A DNA stretch of 64,000 nucleotides from Sphingomonas faeni. GTDB lineage: Bacteria > Pseudomonadota > Alphaproteobacteria > Sphingomonadales > Sphingomonadaceae. The notes under the pieces are model-generated. The model was not told the origin of the DNA, did no database searches, and saw only the letters and a list, made by a program, of their open reading frames with translations. Shown here piece by piece: positions 44,353-52,706 of the stretch. Positions within the stretch are counted from its first letter, which is position 1, and each line of letters starts with the position of its first letter. The stretch lies in assembly GCF_024273235.1 (NCBI RefSeq), contig NZ_JANBVH010000020.1:26925-90924 (forward strand), in the 5' to 3' direction. The position numbers and the translations under genes are program-made.

Positions 44353-47232
44353 TCACATCCCAATATCCAACCCACGCCTGCGTCCGCGCCCAATCATATC
44401 TGTTAGTTCCCGGCCGACACTTGCGCCACTGGTCGCTTCCAAACCCAGCTGGACCTTCCGATTGCGCAGGATCGACTCCACCTGTGGGTCGCGCTCCAGG
44501 CTCTTCGCCATGCCGAGCATCGTGTTCTCAACGGCCCGAATCTTGGTGTCTTCGTGGTAGATTTTCAACGCACGGCGCTGCCGCTCAAGCCCCTGCCAGC
44601 GCTGCACGAAAACGTCGGCGCGGCACGTCGGATCTTGTCGTATTTCGGTTTCCAGCTGCATGGCGCGGATCACCGCGCCTGTCCTGCCTTCGGCCGCTTC
44701 GCGAATAAGCCGCGTGTCGACAGCCATCGCCGTTTCCAGATCGCGGGCAGCATGGGGCGTAATGGCGTTCAGCAACGCGCGGCTCGCAGCGAGCTCGGCC
44801 CTTTGATCGGTGGTGAACGCGTCCCCTACAGATTGAGCAAAGCGCATCGTCCTGACGATACGACCATGTCGCATGATGGCATCAGGAAGGTTTGCAGCCC
44901 GGTCCGGCGCTGGCTCAAGCGGAACCGGCTTTGGCGATACCGGACGCAGATCAAGACCGGCAAACGGATCGCGGGTTGGCGCCGAGCGCGTTTGTTCGAT
45001 CCTCCGATCCACCCATCGGATCTGGCGTCGTTCGCCAAAGTCGCGCTTGTAATCCGAAGCCATATCCTTCGTCCGCTCGCGCGACAGCGTGCGCACGAGT
45101 TTGCCCTGATCGGCAAAGTCGTCGCGGCCATAATGGAGGTCGACGCTGTCGCGATGCCGGGACAGCGCAACATAGGCGGCGTGTCGGTCGAGACCCGGCG
45201 TTGCCAGCATATGCACGCGGTCCACCGTCACGCCCTGCGACTTGTGCACGGTGGCGGCGTAGCCGTGATCGAGCTGGGCATACTCCTTGATGTCGAACGC
45301 GACATGGCGACCATCATCAAGCATCACTGCCATGCGGGCGGTCGTGACGCTCTGCACGGTGCCCAGCGATCCGTTCTTCACGCCGAGACCGCGTTCGTTC
45401 TGCAGGAACATGACGCGGTCGCCCGCGGCAAATGCCCGGGCACCACGCTCGGTCTGAATCGTAACGTCCTCGCCCAAATGGTCGGCAAGCCGAAGCCGCT
45501 GCCGCGCGGCCCCGTTCAGCGCCTGCACCTCGTCATTGGTGTGGGTAAGGATCATGCGGGATGCGCTCGGCGCGGCGGTGCGGTCGCGGTCCCAGCGCTC
45601 GATCAGATCGGCGCGCGCCTGATCGCGTGTCTCGGCGACATGGACATGGCCGTGCTCCTCATAAGCGCGCACTGCTTCGCCCGTCCGGTCGGTTGCCAGC
45701 TGGCGTGTCGCCGTGCGCTGCCAGTCCTCACGCTGGCGACGAATGTCGGTGATCTCAACGGAGCCATGACGCTCGGCAACCGACCGGAATGCCGCCCCCG
45801 CTTCGATCGCCTGAAGCTGTTCGGGATCGCCAACCAGCACGACCTTGGCGCCGCGCTTCTCGGCTTCGGCAATGACGCGCTCCATCTGCCGCGTACCGAC
45901 CATCCCGGCCTCGTCGATGACGAGCACATCGCGCGATGTGAGCATCTCGCGGTCCTGCTTCCACTGATGTTCGAGGCCGGCGATCGTGCGCGACGCAATG
46001 CCCGATCCGCCTTCGAGGTTCTCGGCGGCAATGCCGGACAGCGCTGCGCCGCGAACGGTATAGCCGGCACTCTCCCAGGCCTCGCGCGCAACGCCGAGCA
46101 TCGCCGACTTGCCGGTCCCGGCATAGCCGACCACGACACTGATCCCCTGCCCTTTCGTCACATGATCGAACGCGCTGCGCTGTTCGCTCGACAGGACCAT
46201 CCCGCGCATCTCGGCACGGACCAGCGCAAGTTTGCGATGCTGCTCGTCGACGCCGTGCCGCCGGCTCGCGTCGAGCCGGACGGTCGCGGTCTCGAGCCGC
46301 TGTTCGGTCTCGATCATATCGCGGCTGGTGAAGCGCTCGTCACCCCGGCCGTCCTTGCCAAGCGCGACGATATCCGGACTGGCGTGAACCGCGGCTAGCG
46401 CGGCGTCGAACTGCTCCTTGCCGTCGCTATGGCGGTGGATGAACATCGCCAGGTCGCGGCGCGTGAAGGTCGCTTGCGTTCGCGTTATCGCGTCGAGCGC
46501 GATCCCCGGCTGCGCGATGATCCGGTTGCCGTTCGAACGGGCAATCTCGACATGCTCGTCGAGCCGTTCGCTCTCCAGCCCCTGCCCCGGTCGGCGCGAT
46601 GCCGCGGGACCGATCTTGTGCTGGGGCTCGAGATCGATGCCCTGTCGCTCGAACGAGCGATGATCGACGCGCGCATCGATATCGAGCTCGGCCAGCCGAC
46701 GATTGACGTGTTCGCTCAAGGATTCCCGCCACCGCTCGAGCAGATCAGTGCGATTCCAGTCGCGCACCTTCGGTCCAAACCCCTCCTCGCCGACGCTGCG
46801 CGTGGTCAGCATCACATGGGTGTGTGGCTTAGGAAGTCCGTCCGCACCGATATCCCAATGCACGTTGAGATCGGCGATCATGCCGCGGTCGACGAACTCG
46901 GCTTTCACGAACTCGCGCGCGAGCTGGATGCCTTCCGCCTGGTCCAGCTCGCGGGGCAGCGCGAACTCGACTTCGCGGGCGAGCTGCGCGTCCTTGCGGA
47001 TCTCCACCGCCTCGACCTCGTTCCACAGCCGCTCCCGGTCACGCAGATGCTCCGGCGTGCCGTCCGGCAGCATGACTTCGGAATGGACGACGCCGGCCTT
47101 GTTTGAAAAGTCGTGGGCGCGGTCGAGGCGCTCGTCGCGCAGCCGGGAGGCCGAGCGATAGGCCGCAGCAGCCAGCGCGCTCGATCCGTTTGCGCGCGAG
47201 ATCATCTTCGCCGAAAAATGGTAGATCGCCAT
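44353..47232 (-). CDS. traA: Ti-type conjugative relaxase TraA (MobA/MobL relaxase-helicase)
   Basis: The 959-residue protein begins MAIYHFSAKMISRANGSSAL, with Tyr in AAAAYRSASRL as the probable nicking residue. The metal-binding histidine motif is HWDIGADGLPKPHTHVML. The second half is a RecD/TraI-like helicase: GYAGTGKSAMLGVAREAW (Walker A), VLVIDEAGMVGTRQMERVI (Walker B) and YAATVHKSQGVTVDRVHML. It would nick oriT and unwind the transferred strand. Its gene is divergent from traC/traD with an oriT candidate in between, as in Ti and related plasmids. The C-terminus is shorter than some TraA proteins, which reach about 1,100 residues. No mating-pair-formation genes are nearby. Confidence 0.93.
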   Translation of the reverse strand: MAIYHFSAKMISRANGSSALAAAAYRSASRLRDERLDRAHDFSNKAGVVHSEVMLPDGTPEHLRDRERLWNEVEAVEIRKDAQLAREVEFALPRELDQAEGIQLAREFVKAEFVDRGMIADLNVHWDIGADGLPKPHTHVMLTTRSVGEEGFGPKVRDWNRTDLLERWRESLSEHVNRRLAELDIDARVDHRSFERQGIDLEPQHKIGPAASRRPGQGLESERLDEHVEIARSNGNRIIAQPGIALDAITRTQATFTRRDLAMFIHRHSDGKEQFDAALAAVHASPDIVALGKDGRGDERFTSRDMIETEQRLETATVRLDASRRHGVDEQHRKLALVRAEMRGMVLSSEQRSAFDHVTKGQGISVVVGYAGTGKSAMLGVAREAWESAGYTVRGAALSGIAAENLEGGSGIASRTIAGLEHQWKQDREMLTSRDVLVIDEAGMVGTRQMERVIAEAEKRGAKVVLVGDPEQLQAIEAGAAFRSVAERHGSVEITDIRRQREDWQRTATRQLATDRTGEAVRAYEEHGHVHVAETRDQARADLIERWDRDRTAAPSASRMILTHTNDEVQALNGAARQRLRLADHLGEDVTIQTERGARAFAAGDRVMFLQNERGLGVKNGSLGTVQSVTTARMAVMLDDGRHVAFDIKEYAQLDHGYAATVHKSQGVTVDRVHMLATPGLDRHAAYVALSRHRDSVDLHYGRDDFADQGKLVRTLSRERTKDMASDYKRDFGERRQIRWVDRRIEQTRSAPTRDPFAGLDLRPVSPKPVPLEPAPDRAANLPDAIMRHGRIVRTMRFAQSVGDAFTTDQRAELAASRALLNAITPHAARDLETAMAVDTRLIREAAEGRTGAVIRAMQLETEIRQDPTCRADVFVQRWQGLERQRRALKIYHEDTKIRAVENTMLGMAKSLERDPQVESILRNRKVQLGLEATSGASVGRELTDMIGRGRRRGLDIGM

Positions 47233-47257
47233 GACAGCAATCCATCTACACTACACA

Positions 47258-47292
47258 AGCGACGTCGGCACGACGTATAAGCGCGCCCTTCG
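47258..47292 (+). other. oriT: Candidate origin of transfer (oriT), Q-type/Ti-like
   Basis: A short hairpin ACGTCG (47262-47267), GCA, CGACGT (47271-47276) is directly followed by ATAAGCGCGCCCTTCG (47277-47292). From memory, this resembles the nick regions of Ti-plasmid oriT (GGGCGC..TTATACGTCG on the other strand) and RSF1010 (TAAGTGCGCCCT). It sits in the 171-base gap between divergent traA and traC, the canonical position. Confidence 0.7.
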
Positions 47293-47403
47293 AAGATTTC
47301 ATCTATCTCGGGACGACTTCGTCCCACTGCATTTCAGGCTATTTACGATGATCGACTGCCTCTCTAACTGAACCATCCTCGATATACCATTGAGGACGGT
47401 TCA

Positions 47404-47730
47404 ATGCGTAAACCCCGTGACTATGATTCGGACATGAAGGCGCTGCGAGAACGCGCCCATTTGCTAAAAACCCGCAAGGTGCAGCAGCTCGGCGACCTGG
47501 TGATCGCGACCGGCGCCGATACCCTGCCGGTCGAACAGCTCGCCGGCGCCCTGCTTGTCGCACTCGAGACGAAGGACGCGGTTGTCCTGAAGGGATGGAA
47601 TGAGCGCGGCGATGCGTTCTTTCAGTCGAGGACGCGGCGCACTGCGCGCGGCAATCGCGACAACGCGCGCGGCGCTTCGCCGGACGACGGCAGCGCGAAA
47701 CCGACTGGAGGGGACGCGGGCACGCCGTGA
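47404..47730 (+). CDS. traC: Conjugal transfer protein TraC (Ti type)
   Basis: The 108-residue protein, MRKPRDYDSDMKALRERAHLL onward, has KTRKVQQLGDLVIATGAD and ALETKDAVVLKGWNERGDAFF, the pattern of the small accessory relaxosome proteins encoded next to Ti-type oriT sites. It probably assists TraA at oriT. Its length fits (about 100 residues). The tail is low-complexity. It is divergent from traA and is followed by traD 16 bases on. NCBI naming of these proteins varies between TraC and TraD. Confidence 0.75.
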   Translation: MRKPRDYDSDMKALRERAHLLKTRKVQQLGDLVIATGADTLPVEQLAGALLVALETKDAVVLKGWNERGDAFFQSRTRRTARGNRDNARGASPDDGSAKPTGGDAGTP

Positions 47731-47746
47731 TCTGCGCGACTGGCAG

Positions 47747-47983
47747 ATGAAGCGCCGCGAACGTACGCGCCAGCTGATCGAGCTGGGCGGTCTTGTTGCA
47801 AAGGCCGGACTGATCGAGGCTACCGAGGATGATCGTGCCGTCATCTTCGGCGCGCTTGTCGACATCGCCGCACGCCTGAGGTCTGACGATGCTGCTCAGC
47901 TGATCCTGCTATGGCGGCGACGGGGACAGCGTGCCTTTACCGATATGGCGCAAGCAAAACGCGAGACTGGCGCACGCTCCTGA
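47747..47983 (+). CDS. traD: Conjugal transfer protein TraD (Ti type)
   Basis: The 78-residue protein, MKRRERTRQLIELGGLVAKAG onward, ends ILLWRRRGQRAFTDMAQAKR. This matches the ~70-residue Ti TraD family, whose hallmark is the I-ELGGLV-KAGL segment. I start it at ATG 47747. An open frame extends back to 47600, but that part overlaps traC and is Arg/Ala-rich shadow. TraG, the coupling protein that usually follows traD, is absent. Confidence 0.75.
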   Translation: MKRRERTRQLIELGGLVAKAGLIEATEDDRAVIFGALVDIAARLRSDDAAQLILLWRRRGQRAFTDMAQAKRETGARS

Positions 47984-48059
47984 TCGACAGCACGGATAGA
48001 TCGATTATGGATGTTCTAGACCAATGCAGCGCCAGTACGCGCCGAATCCAGGAAATATC

Positions 48060-48572
48060 ATGTCTGACGACGCTCTACCCACAACCACATCGACGCTGAG
48101 TGCGGTCGAACTGGCCACCGAGCTGACGATCGCGTGGCTCGGCAATCCGAACACGCGGATCTCGGCGGACGATGTGCCGGCGTTTCTCCAGGCGATGCAT
48201 GCCACGGTCACTGGGCTCGCTGGCGATACGGCTGCCGAGATCCCAGCCGACGCAACGACACCGGCATTCGAGCCCGCGGTATCGGTGCGCAAGTCGCTGG
48301 CGTCGAAGGACCACATCATCTCGATGATCGACGGCAAGCCGTACAAGGCACTGCGCCGCCACCTGTCGAGCAACGGCCTGACGCCCGAGGAATATCGCGC
48401 GCGCTACAATTTGAAGTCCGACTATCCGATGGTCGCAGAAAGCTATTCGGAAAGCCGTCGCGCCACGGCGATGAAGATCGGGCTGGGCCGCAAGCCGGCG
48501 CTCGAGACGACACCCGCAGAAACGACGACCGAGGCAAAGCCGGCACCGCGCAAGCGGCTGAAGCTCGCCTGA
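48060..48572 (+). CDS. Ros/MucR-family regulator lacking canonical zinc ligands
   Basis: The 170-residue protein has MucR hallmarks: an N-terminal helical segment (LATELTIAWLGNPNTRISAD) and the C-terminal DNA-binding region (KPYKALRRHLSSNGLTPEEY, then YNLKSDYPMVAESYS and GLGRKP). Canonical Ros uses Cys-x2-Cys and two histidines. Here the two cysteine positions read Ser and Asp (IISMIDGK), and the second histidine region reads SSNG, so three of four ligands are missing. Zinc-free MucR homologues are known in Mesorhizobium, so it may still fold and bind AT-rich DNA. The ATG at 48060 has AGGA upstream. It lies just after traD on the mobile element. Confidence 0.85.
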   Translation: MSDDALPTTTSTLSAVELATELTIAWLGNPNTRISADDVPAFLQAMHATVTGLAGDTAAEIPADATTPAFEPAVSVRKSLASKDHIISMIDGKPYKALRRHLSSNGLTPEEYRARYNLKSDYPMVAESYSESRRATAMKIGLGRKPALETTPAETTTEAKPAPRKRLKLA

Positions 48573-48611
48573 TCTGGATGCCGTGGCTGGAGCGCAGCCG
48601 CGTCATCCGTT

Positions 48612-49577
48612 TCACTGCCGCAAGCTGATCGACCCGTCGGCGTCGGTTTGCGCCTTCAGCGGCAGCACGGCGGTAACTGCGGCGGCAAAGCTGCGGGCAT
48701 CGCCCGTATCCACGGCGCCGCTGATGCGCGCTTCGGCAAAGCCCGCTGCATCGAGCCGGACGGGCGTATCGACGTAGCGATTGACGGCAGTGATGGCGTC
48801 TTGAAGCGTCATCCCGTCGAGCACGATCCGGCCGCGCGTCCATGCCGTCGCGGGCGCCGTATCGACCGCCTTGATGGGGCTGACGCGTCCGCCGTTCAGC
48901 GTCAGCGCCTGCCCGGCGCGCAAGCGCGCAACCGGGCGGTCATCCGCACTGACGCGTACGCTGCCCTCGACCAGCGTGACGTCGATCGTGTCACCGTTGC
49001 GATGCACATCGAACTGCGTGCCCGTCGCCAATACCCGAGCGCCGCCGGCATCGACGGTAAAGGGCCGCGCGGCATCATGGGCGACGGTGAAGAAGGCTTG
49101 CCCGTGATCGAGCGAAACGCGGCGCGCGCCGTCGACGAATTTTACCATCATGGCGGTATCGGTATCGAGCATAACGCGTGATCCATCGGCCAGCATCAGT
49201 TTGCGCTGTTCGCCGATCCTTGTCGCGTATCGATCGCCACCCGCCGGCCACTCGGCGATCAGGGTGACGCCCACGACGAGAAGCGCAACCGCGGCTGCGG
49301 CCAAGGTGCCAATCGAAAAGCCGCGACTGCTGGAACGATGCGCGGGGCGGTTCATTGCCTGCTCGGTCGCAGCCAAGATGGCGGGGCGATCGGCGAGGCT
49401 GCCGGCCTGATTGTAGAACCGATCGACGGCGATGTAAGCGTCGCGGTTTCCCTCGATCCGCCGCCACGCGAAGAACTCCTCGAGCGTCCGCGCTGATACC
49501 GGCAACGTCTGGAGACGCGCATACCAGTGCGCCGCCTGCGCCCGCGCGTCGTCGCCGCTTACGCCATTGTCATTCAT
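48612..49577 (-). CDS. FecR-family anti-sigma regulator
   Basis: The 321-residue protein has an N-terminal cytoplasmic anti-sigma part (WYARLQTLPVSARTLEEFFAWR), one membrane segment (GTLAAAAVALLVVGVTLIAEW) and a periplasmic FecR domain (ATRIGEQRKLMLADGSRVML, FTVDAGGARVLATGTQFDV). A C-terminal STN-like region (VLDGMTLQDAITAVNRYVDT) would contact a TonB receptor's signalling domain. It should control the sigma factor encoded 17 bases upstream in response to a siderophore or other ligand. Unusually, no TonB receptor gene follows; the next gene is the convergent MucR gene. Confidence 0.92.
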   Translation of the reverse strand: MNDNGVSGDDARAQAAHWYARLQTLPVSARTLEEFFAWRRIEGNRDAYIAVDRFYNQAGSLADRPAILAATEQAMNRPAHRSSSRGFSIGTLAAAAVALLVVGVTLIAEWPAGGDRYATRIGEQRKLMLADGSRVMLDTDTAMMVKFVDGARRVSLDHGQAFFTVAHDAARPFTVDAGGARVLATGTQFDVHRNGDTIDVTLVEGSVRVSADDRPVARLRAGQALTLNGGRVSPIKAVDTAPATAWTRGRIVLDGMTLQDAITAVNRYVDTPVRLDAAGFAEARISGAVDTGDARSFAAAVTAVLPLKAQTDADGSISLRQ

Positions 49578-49593
49578 GGATCTGTGCCGCCGC

Positions 49594-50124
49594 CTAGTCG
49601 CGCAGTCTGCTCATGCAGTATGCCAAAGCCTTGCCCATCCGCCATTCGACGGTCTTGATCGAGATGTCGAGGTTCGCCGCAATCTCGGCATTCGTCATAT
49701 GTCGGAAACGGCTCAGGACGAAGACGTCGCGCAGCTTTTCGGGAAGATCGAGCACGAGACGCTCCAGTTCGACCTTGGCTTCCTGCTCCGACATTCCATG
49801 ACCGATGCCGCCGCCGTGATCGGTGCTGACGCTCCGGGAATGCTGCTGGCGGACCGCCTCGCGCCGCTTACGATCCCGAAACAGGTTGAGGGCAGTCTGT
49901 GATAGGAAGGCTTTGGGATGCTGGATGTCGTCGGCCTTATGTCCAGCGGCGCGGATCCAAGTGTCCTGGACGACGTCGTCGACATCGGTTGGCTGGCCGC
50001 GCATTCGGCGCGTGACCAAGGCGCGGAGCCACTCCGCATGGTCCTGGTAGAGCAATTCGATCGCGCGCCAGCCCGGCGCCGCATCGCCTACAGTCAGCGG
50101 GATGTCGCTGTTCGATCCAGACAC
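49594..50124 (-). CDS. ECF sigma factor (FecI-like)
   Basis: The 176-residue sigma-70 family protein has region 2 (ALVTRRMRGQPTDVDDVVQD, TWIRAAG) and region 4 (LPEKLRDVFVLSRFRHMTNA, EIAANLDISIKTVEWRMGKA). Together with the FecR gene 17 bases downstream it forms a cell-surface signalling pair. The likely target, a TonB-dependent receptor, is not adjacent. Two receptors lie 8-11 kb away on the other strand, but a link to them is not shown by the sequence. Confidence 0.92.
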   Translation of the reverse strand: MSGSNSDIPLTVGDAAPGWRAIELLYQDHAEWLRALVTRRMRGQPTDVDDVVQDTWIRAAGHKADDIQHPKAFLSQTALNLFRDRKRREAVRQQHSRSVSTDHGGGIGHGMSEQEAKVELERLVLDLPEKLRDVFVLSRFRHMTNAEIAANLDISIKTVEWRMGKALAYCMSRLRD

Positions 50125-50197
50125 GATTGATCCCCATCCACCAGGAAAGGATATGGAAAAACGGCATATGACATAATGGCATTTAGATCAATGCCGG

Positions 50198-50452
50198 ATG
50201 CCAAAGACGATCTTCAGCGACGAGAACATGGTAGTCGTAGAAGTCGTGAAAGCTGCGCGGATTGCAGCCGGCTTAAAGCAAACCGATTTAGCCGAGCGCA
50301 TCAATAAGGATCAAAGCTGGGTCAGCCTCGTGGAAGGCTCGCAGCGCCGCCTCGATGTGGTGGAGTTCATCAAACTGGCCCAAGCCCTCGACATTCGCCC
50401 ATCAACTATGCTCGATGAAATCGTCGAGAAGATTGCCCAATCTGAGCGATAG
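50198..50452 (+). CDS. XRE-family helix-turn-helix protein
   Basis: The 84-residue protein is almost entirely a Cro/CI-type helix-turn-helix (VVKAARIAAGLKQTDLAERI, NKDQSWVSLVEGSQRRLDVV), followed by a short helix. It probably regulates mobile-element genes. The ATG at 50198 has no strong ribosome-binding site. ATG 50228 (MVVVEVVKAAR) is an alternative. It is divergent from the sigma factor gene. Confidence 0.82.
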   Translation: MPKTIFSDENMVVVEVVKAARIAAGLKQTDLAERINKDQSWVSLVEGSQRRLDVVEFIKLAQALDIRPSTMLDEIVEKIAQSER

Positions 50453-50859
50453 TGATGACCAATCTTGTCGATTGAGATTTCCAAAATAGACGATCTAGTA
50501 CGGACATCTACAACGCCGGGGCCGGCGCTCCCGGCGTTTGGTGCTTGTATGGCAACCGACGCCTGAGGGGCGCTCGCCATCTTGCGACTCAAGCCCGCGC
50601 ACATGGACCAAACTCGCCGGAACCGAACCATCGAACAAAGAGAAAGTACGCGCCTTCCAAAACATACGTTCGGCAATATTCCGGAAAAAATAAATTCACC
50701 GCCGCAATTACCTAGAAAGTAACGTTGTGACCTCAAGAGGTATATTGGTGTCACCGGATCAGCCCTGAGTGCCTATATTGCCGTCATTGACACTTCTGTT
50801 CTTAGATTTCAGATCTGCCGGCGGTGAACGTTTAGGCTCACTGAGTACAGGAGACTGTC
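50453..50859. other. Gap with a GC-rich hairpin
   Basis: This stretch between the XRE and AlpA genes has no gene. It contains a perfect 9-base inverted repeat, AACGCCGGG (50512-50520) and CCCGGCGTT (50530-50538), about 60 bases after the XRE stop. No T-run follows, so termination is only a possibility. The part from 50690 to 50800 is AT-rich and may hold the alpA promoter. Confidence 0.4.
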
Positions 50860-51075
50860 ATGCAGACCGACACAGCTGATCGCATTCTTCGTCTTGGCGC
50901 CGTGCTCAACCGTACGGGCCTGACCCGCTCGACATTGTATCGGAAAATTCAGACCGGCACCTTTCCCAAGCAGGTGCGTATCGCGACCCGCTGCACTGGG
51001 TGGCGCGAGTCCGCGGTCAGTGACTGGATGCGCAACCCGATGTTCTACAGCGTCGACGATCACGCGGGCGATTAG
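50860..51075 (+). CDS. AlpA-family regulator/excisionase-like protein
   Basis: The 71-residue protein is a MerR-like winged helix of the AlpA type: RLGAVLNRTGLTRSTLYRKI, then GTFPKQVRIATRCTGWRESA and VSDWMRN. AlpA proteins activate or direct excision of P4-like integrated elements, which fits the P4-type integrase 36 kb upstream if both belong to one element. The AGGAGA upstream of the ATG supports the start. Confidence 0.88.
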   Translation: MQTDTADRILRLGAVLNRTGLTRSTLYRKIQTGTFPKQVRIATRCTGWRESAVSDWMRNPMFYSVDDHAGD

Positions 51076-51249
51076 GGCAGCGGCTGTCGGATCGCGGCGA
51101 ACCGAACCCCGATCCTGTGGCGGCGAGCGCAGCGAGCCCGCCGGACTTTCGAGAATGATACCGATAAGGCGCACCAGACGAAGGCATTGCCTGCCACGCC
51201 AAACGCAAGAAGGCGCGCCACGCGCGCCTTCAGCTAATAGGCCTGTCGA

Positions 51250-52185
51250 TCATGCGGCCATGTCATGCCGGTCATCGCCCATCGCATCCGCACGGAACGC
51301 CAGCAGATAGTCGGCCGCTTTGCTGGCCTGACTGGCGGCGCGAAAGACCGCGCGGGAATCCTCGCGCAGCACGTCCAACCATGCACCGATATAGTCGGCA
51401 TGGCGCACGGTCGGCACGATGCCCAGTTCGGCGCAGGTGAACGCGCTGCACATCTCGGCAACCAGTTCCTCGCGGGCATAGGACGCGCTGCGCGGCGTGC
51501 CCTTCTGGTCGCGGTCGAGCCGGCTCGGGTGTCCGGTCCAGTGGCCAAGCTCGTGCAGTGCGGTCCGGTAAAAATTCACCTGATCGTGGAAGGTTTGCTG
51601 TGGGGGCAGCTGGATGCGATCCGCGGTCGGCATGTAGAAGGCCTTGTCGCCGCCGATGCCGATCTGCGCGCCGGTCGCGGCCATCAGCGCCTCCGCGCAC
51701 TCGATGGTCTCGCGCTCCCCGAGGAACGCACCGCCGCCGACCGACAGCGCGTCGGGCAGCCCCTCGCACTGGTCGACATTGAAGACGGTGAACCGCTTGA
51801 GGAACGCCACCTGCCGGCGATGCTCGTCGCTGGCGTCGGTGATGGGTTTATCGCGCTCGTCCTTGGGTGTGAAGCGGTCGGCGTAACAGATGGTCGTGCC
51901 GGTCTCGCCTTTCCGCACATTGCCGCCCAGCGCCTGCGCCTGTTTGTAGGTTAGCCACCCCTGCGTCCCGAATCCGCGCTCGAACACGGTCGCCCACAAG
52001 ATCAAAACGTTGATCCCCGAATAGCGCCGCCCGGTCCCGGCGTTGCGCGGTAGCCCGCTTTCCAGCTTCGACCCGTCCCATGGTTGCACCCACGGCACCC
52101 GCCCTGCCTCCAGTTGCGCGATGATCCGGTCGGTGACCTCGGCGTAAAGCGTGCCGGTGGTTTTGGTCAGGATGTCCTTTGCCAT
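51250..52185 (-). CDS. ardC: ArdC-like antirestriction protein (ssDNA-binding plus zincin domain)
   Basis: The 311-residue protein has an N-terminal ArdC ssDNA-binding domain (ILTKTTGTLYAEVTDRIIAQ, VPWVQPWDG, GRRYSGINVLILW, QGWLTYKQAQALGGNVRKGE). A zincin-like metallopeptidase domain follows with YRTALHELGHWTGHPSRLDR, the HExxH being HELGH. ArdC proteins travel with conjugative plasmids and protect incoming ssDNA from restriction. The ATG at 52185 (MAKDILTKT) was preferred over 52194. Its presence beside relaxase genes supports a mobile element. Confidence 0.9.
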   Translation of the reverse strand: MAKDILTKTTGTLYAEVTDRIIAQLEAGRVPWVQPWDGSKLESGLPRNAGTGRRYSGINVLILWATVFERGFGTQGWLTYKQAQALGGNVRKGETGTTICYADRFTPKDERDKPITDASDEHRRQVAFLKRFTVFNVDQCEGLPDALSVGGGAFLGERETIECAEALMAATGAQIGIGGDKAFYMPTADRIQLPPQQTFHDQVNFYRTALHELGHWTGHPSRLDRDQKGTPRSASYAREELVAEMCSAFTCAELGIVPTVRHADYIGAWLDVLREDSRAVFRAASQASKAADYLLAFRADAMGDDRHDMAA

Positions 52186-52706
52186 TGTCCTCACTCCTTA
52201 AAAATCACCGCAACCGGCGCCGGAATGGCGGGGGTGGGCGGCAGGAGCGGACCGGCAGTCCCGCTGGAGCGGCGGGCTGCACCCGCAGGGCCGAAACGGA
52301 GTGGAGGACATCGGCGCAGCCGGTGTTGCGACCCGCCGCGGCGGGACTAGAGGGCAGCGACGCCCACCCCCGCTATCCGACGCGCGGTAGCGCCACGCCG
52401 GCCGCGCGCAGCGCGGTCGTCCGCATGTCGGGCACAGCCCGACCAAACGTCAGCGATCATCACGGCCCTGCCGACGAGACGCCGTTAGGCGGCTCGGTGA
52501 AGCGTCAGCGGAATAGAGCGCGCCCCTCGCGCCGCGGGGACGCCCCGGCCAAGCCCACGCCAACCTGCCCGTCCAACGGACCGTGACAGCCCCAGCTTCA
52601 CGCCGTCCAACGTCTCATCCCGGCCTCTGCGCACGGTCCGGTGCGGTTCACGATCGGCCGCAACGTCATGCGGAGCCGCGCCTGCCGCACCGGACCGCAG
52701 CACGGG
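52186..52706. other. GC-rich gap, nothing recognised
   Basis: These 521 bases between the recombinase end and the ArdC start (both minus strand) show only short unconvincing frames and no clear repeat or RNA. Confidence 0.4.

Noticed and set aside
49567..49902. Plus-strand frame antisense to the sigma factor
   Set aside because: The sigma factor on the minus strand has clear region 2 and region 4 motifs.
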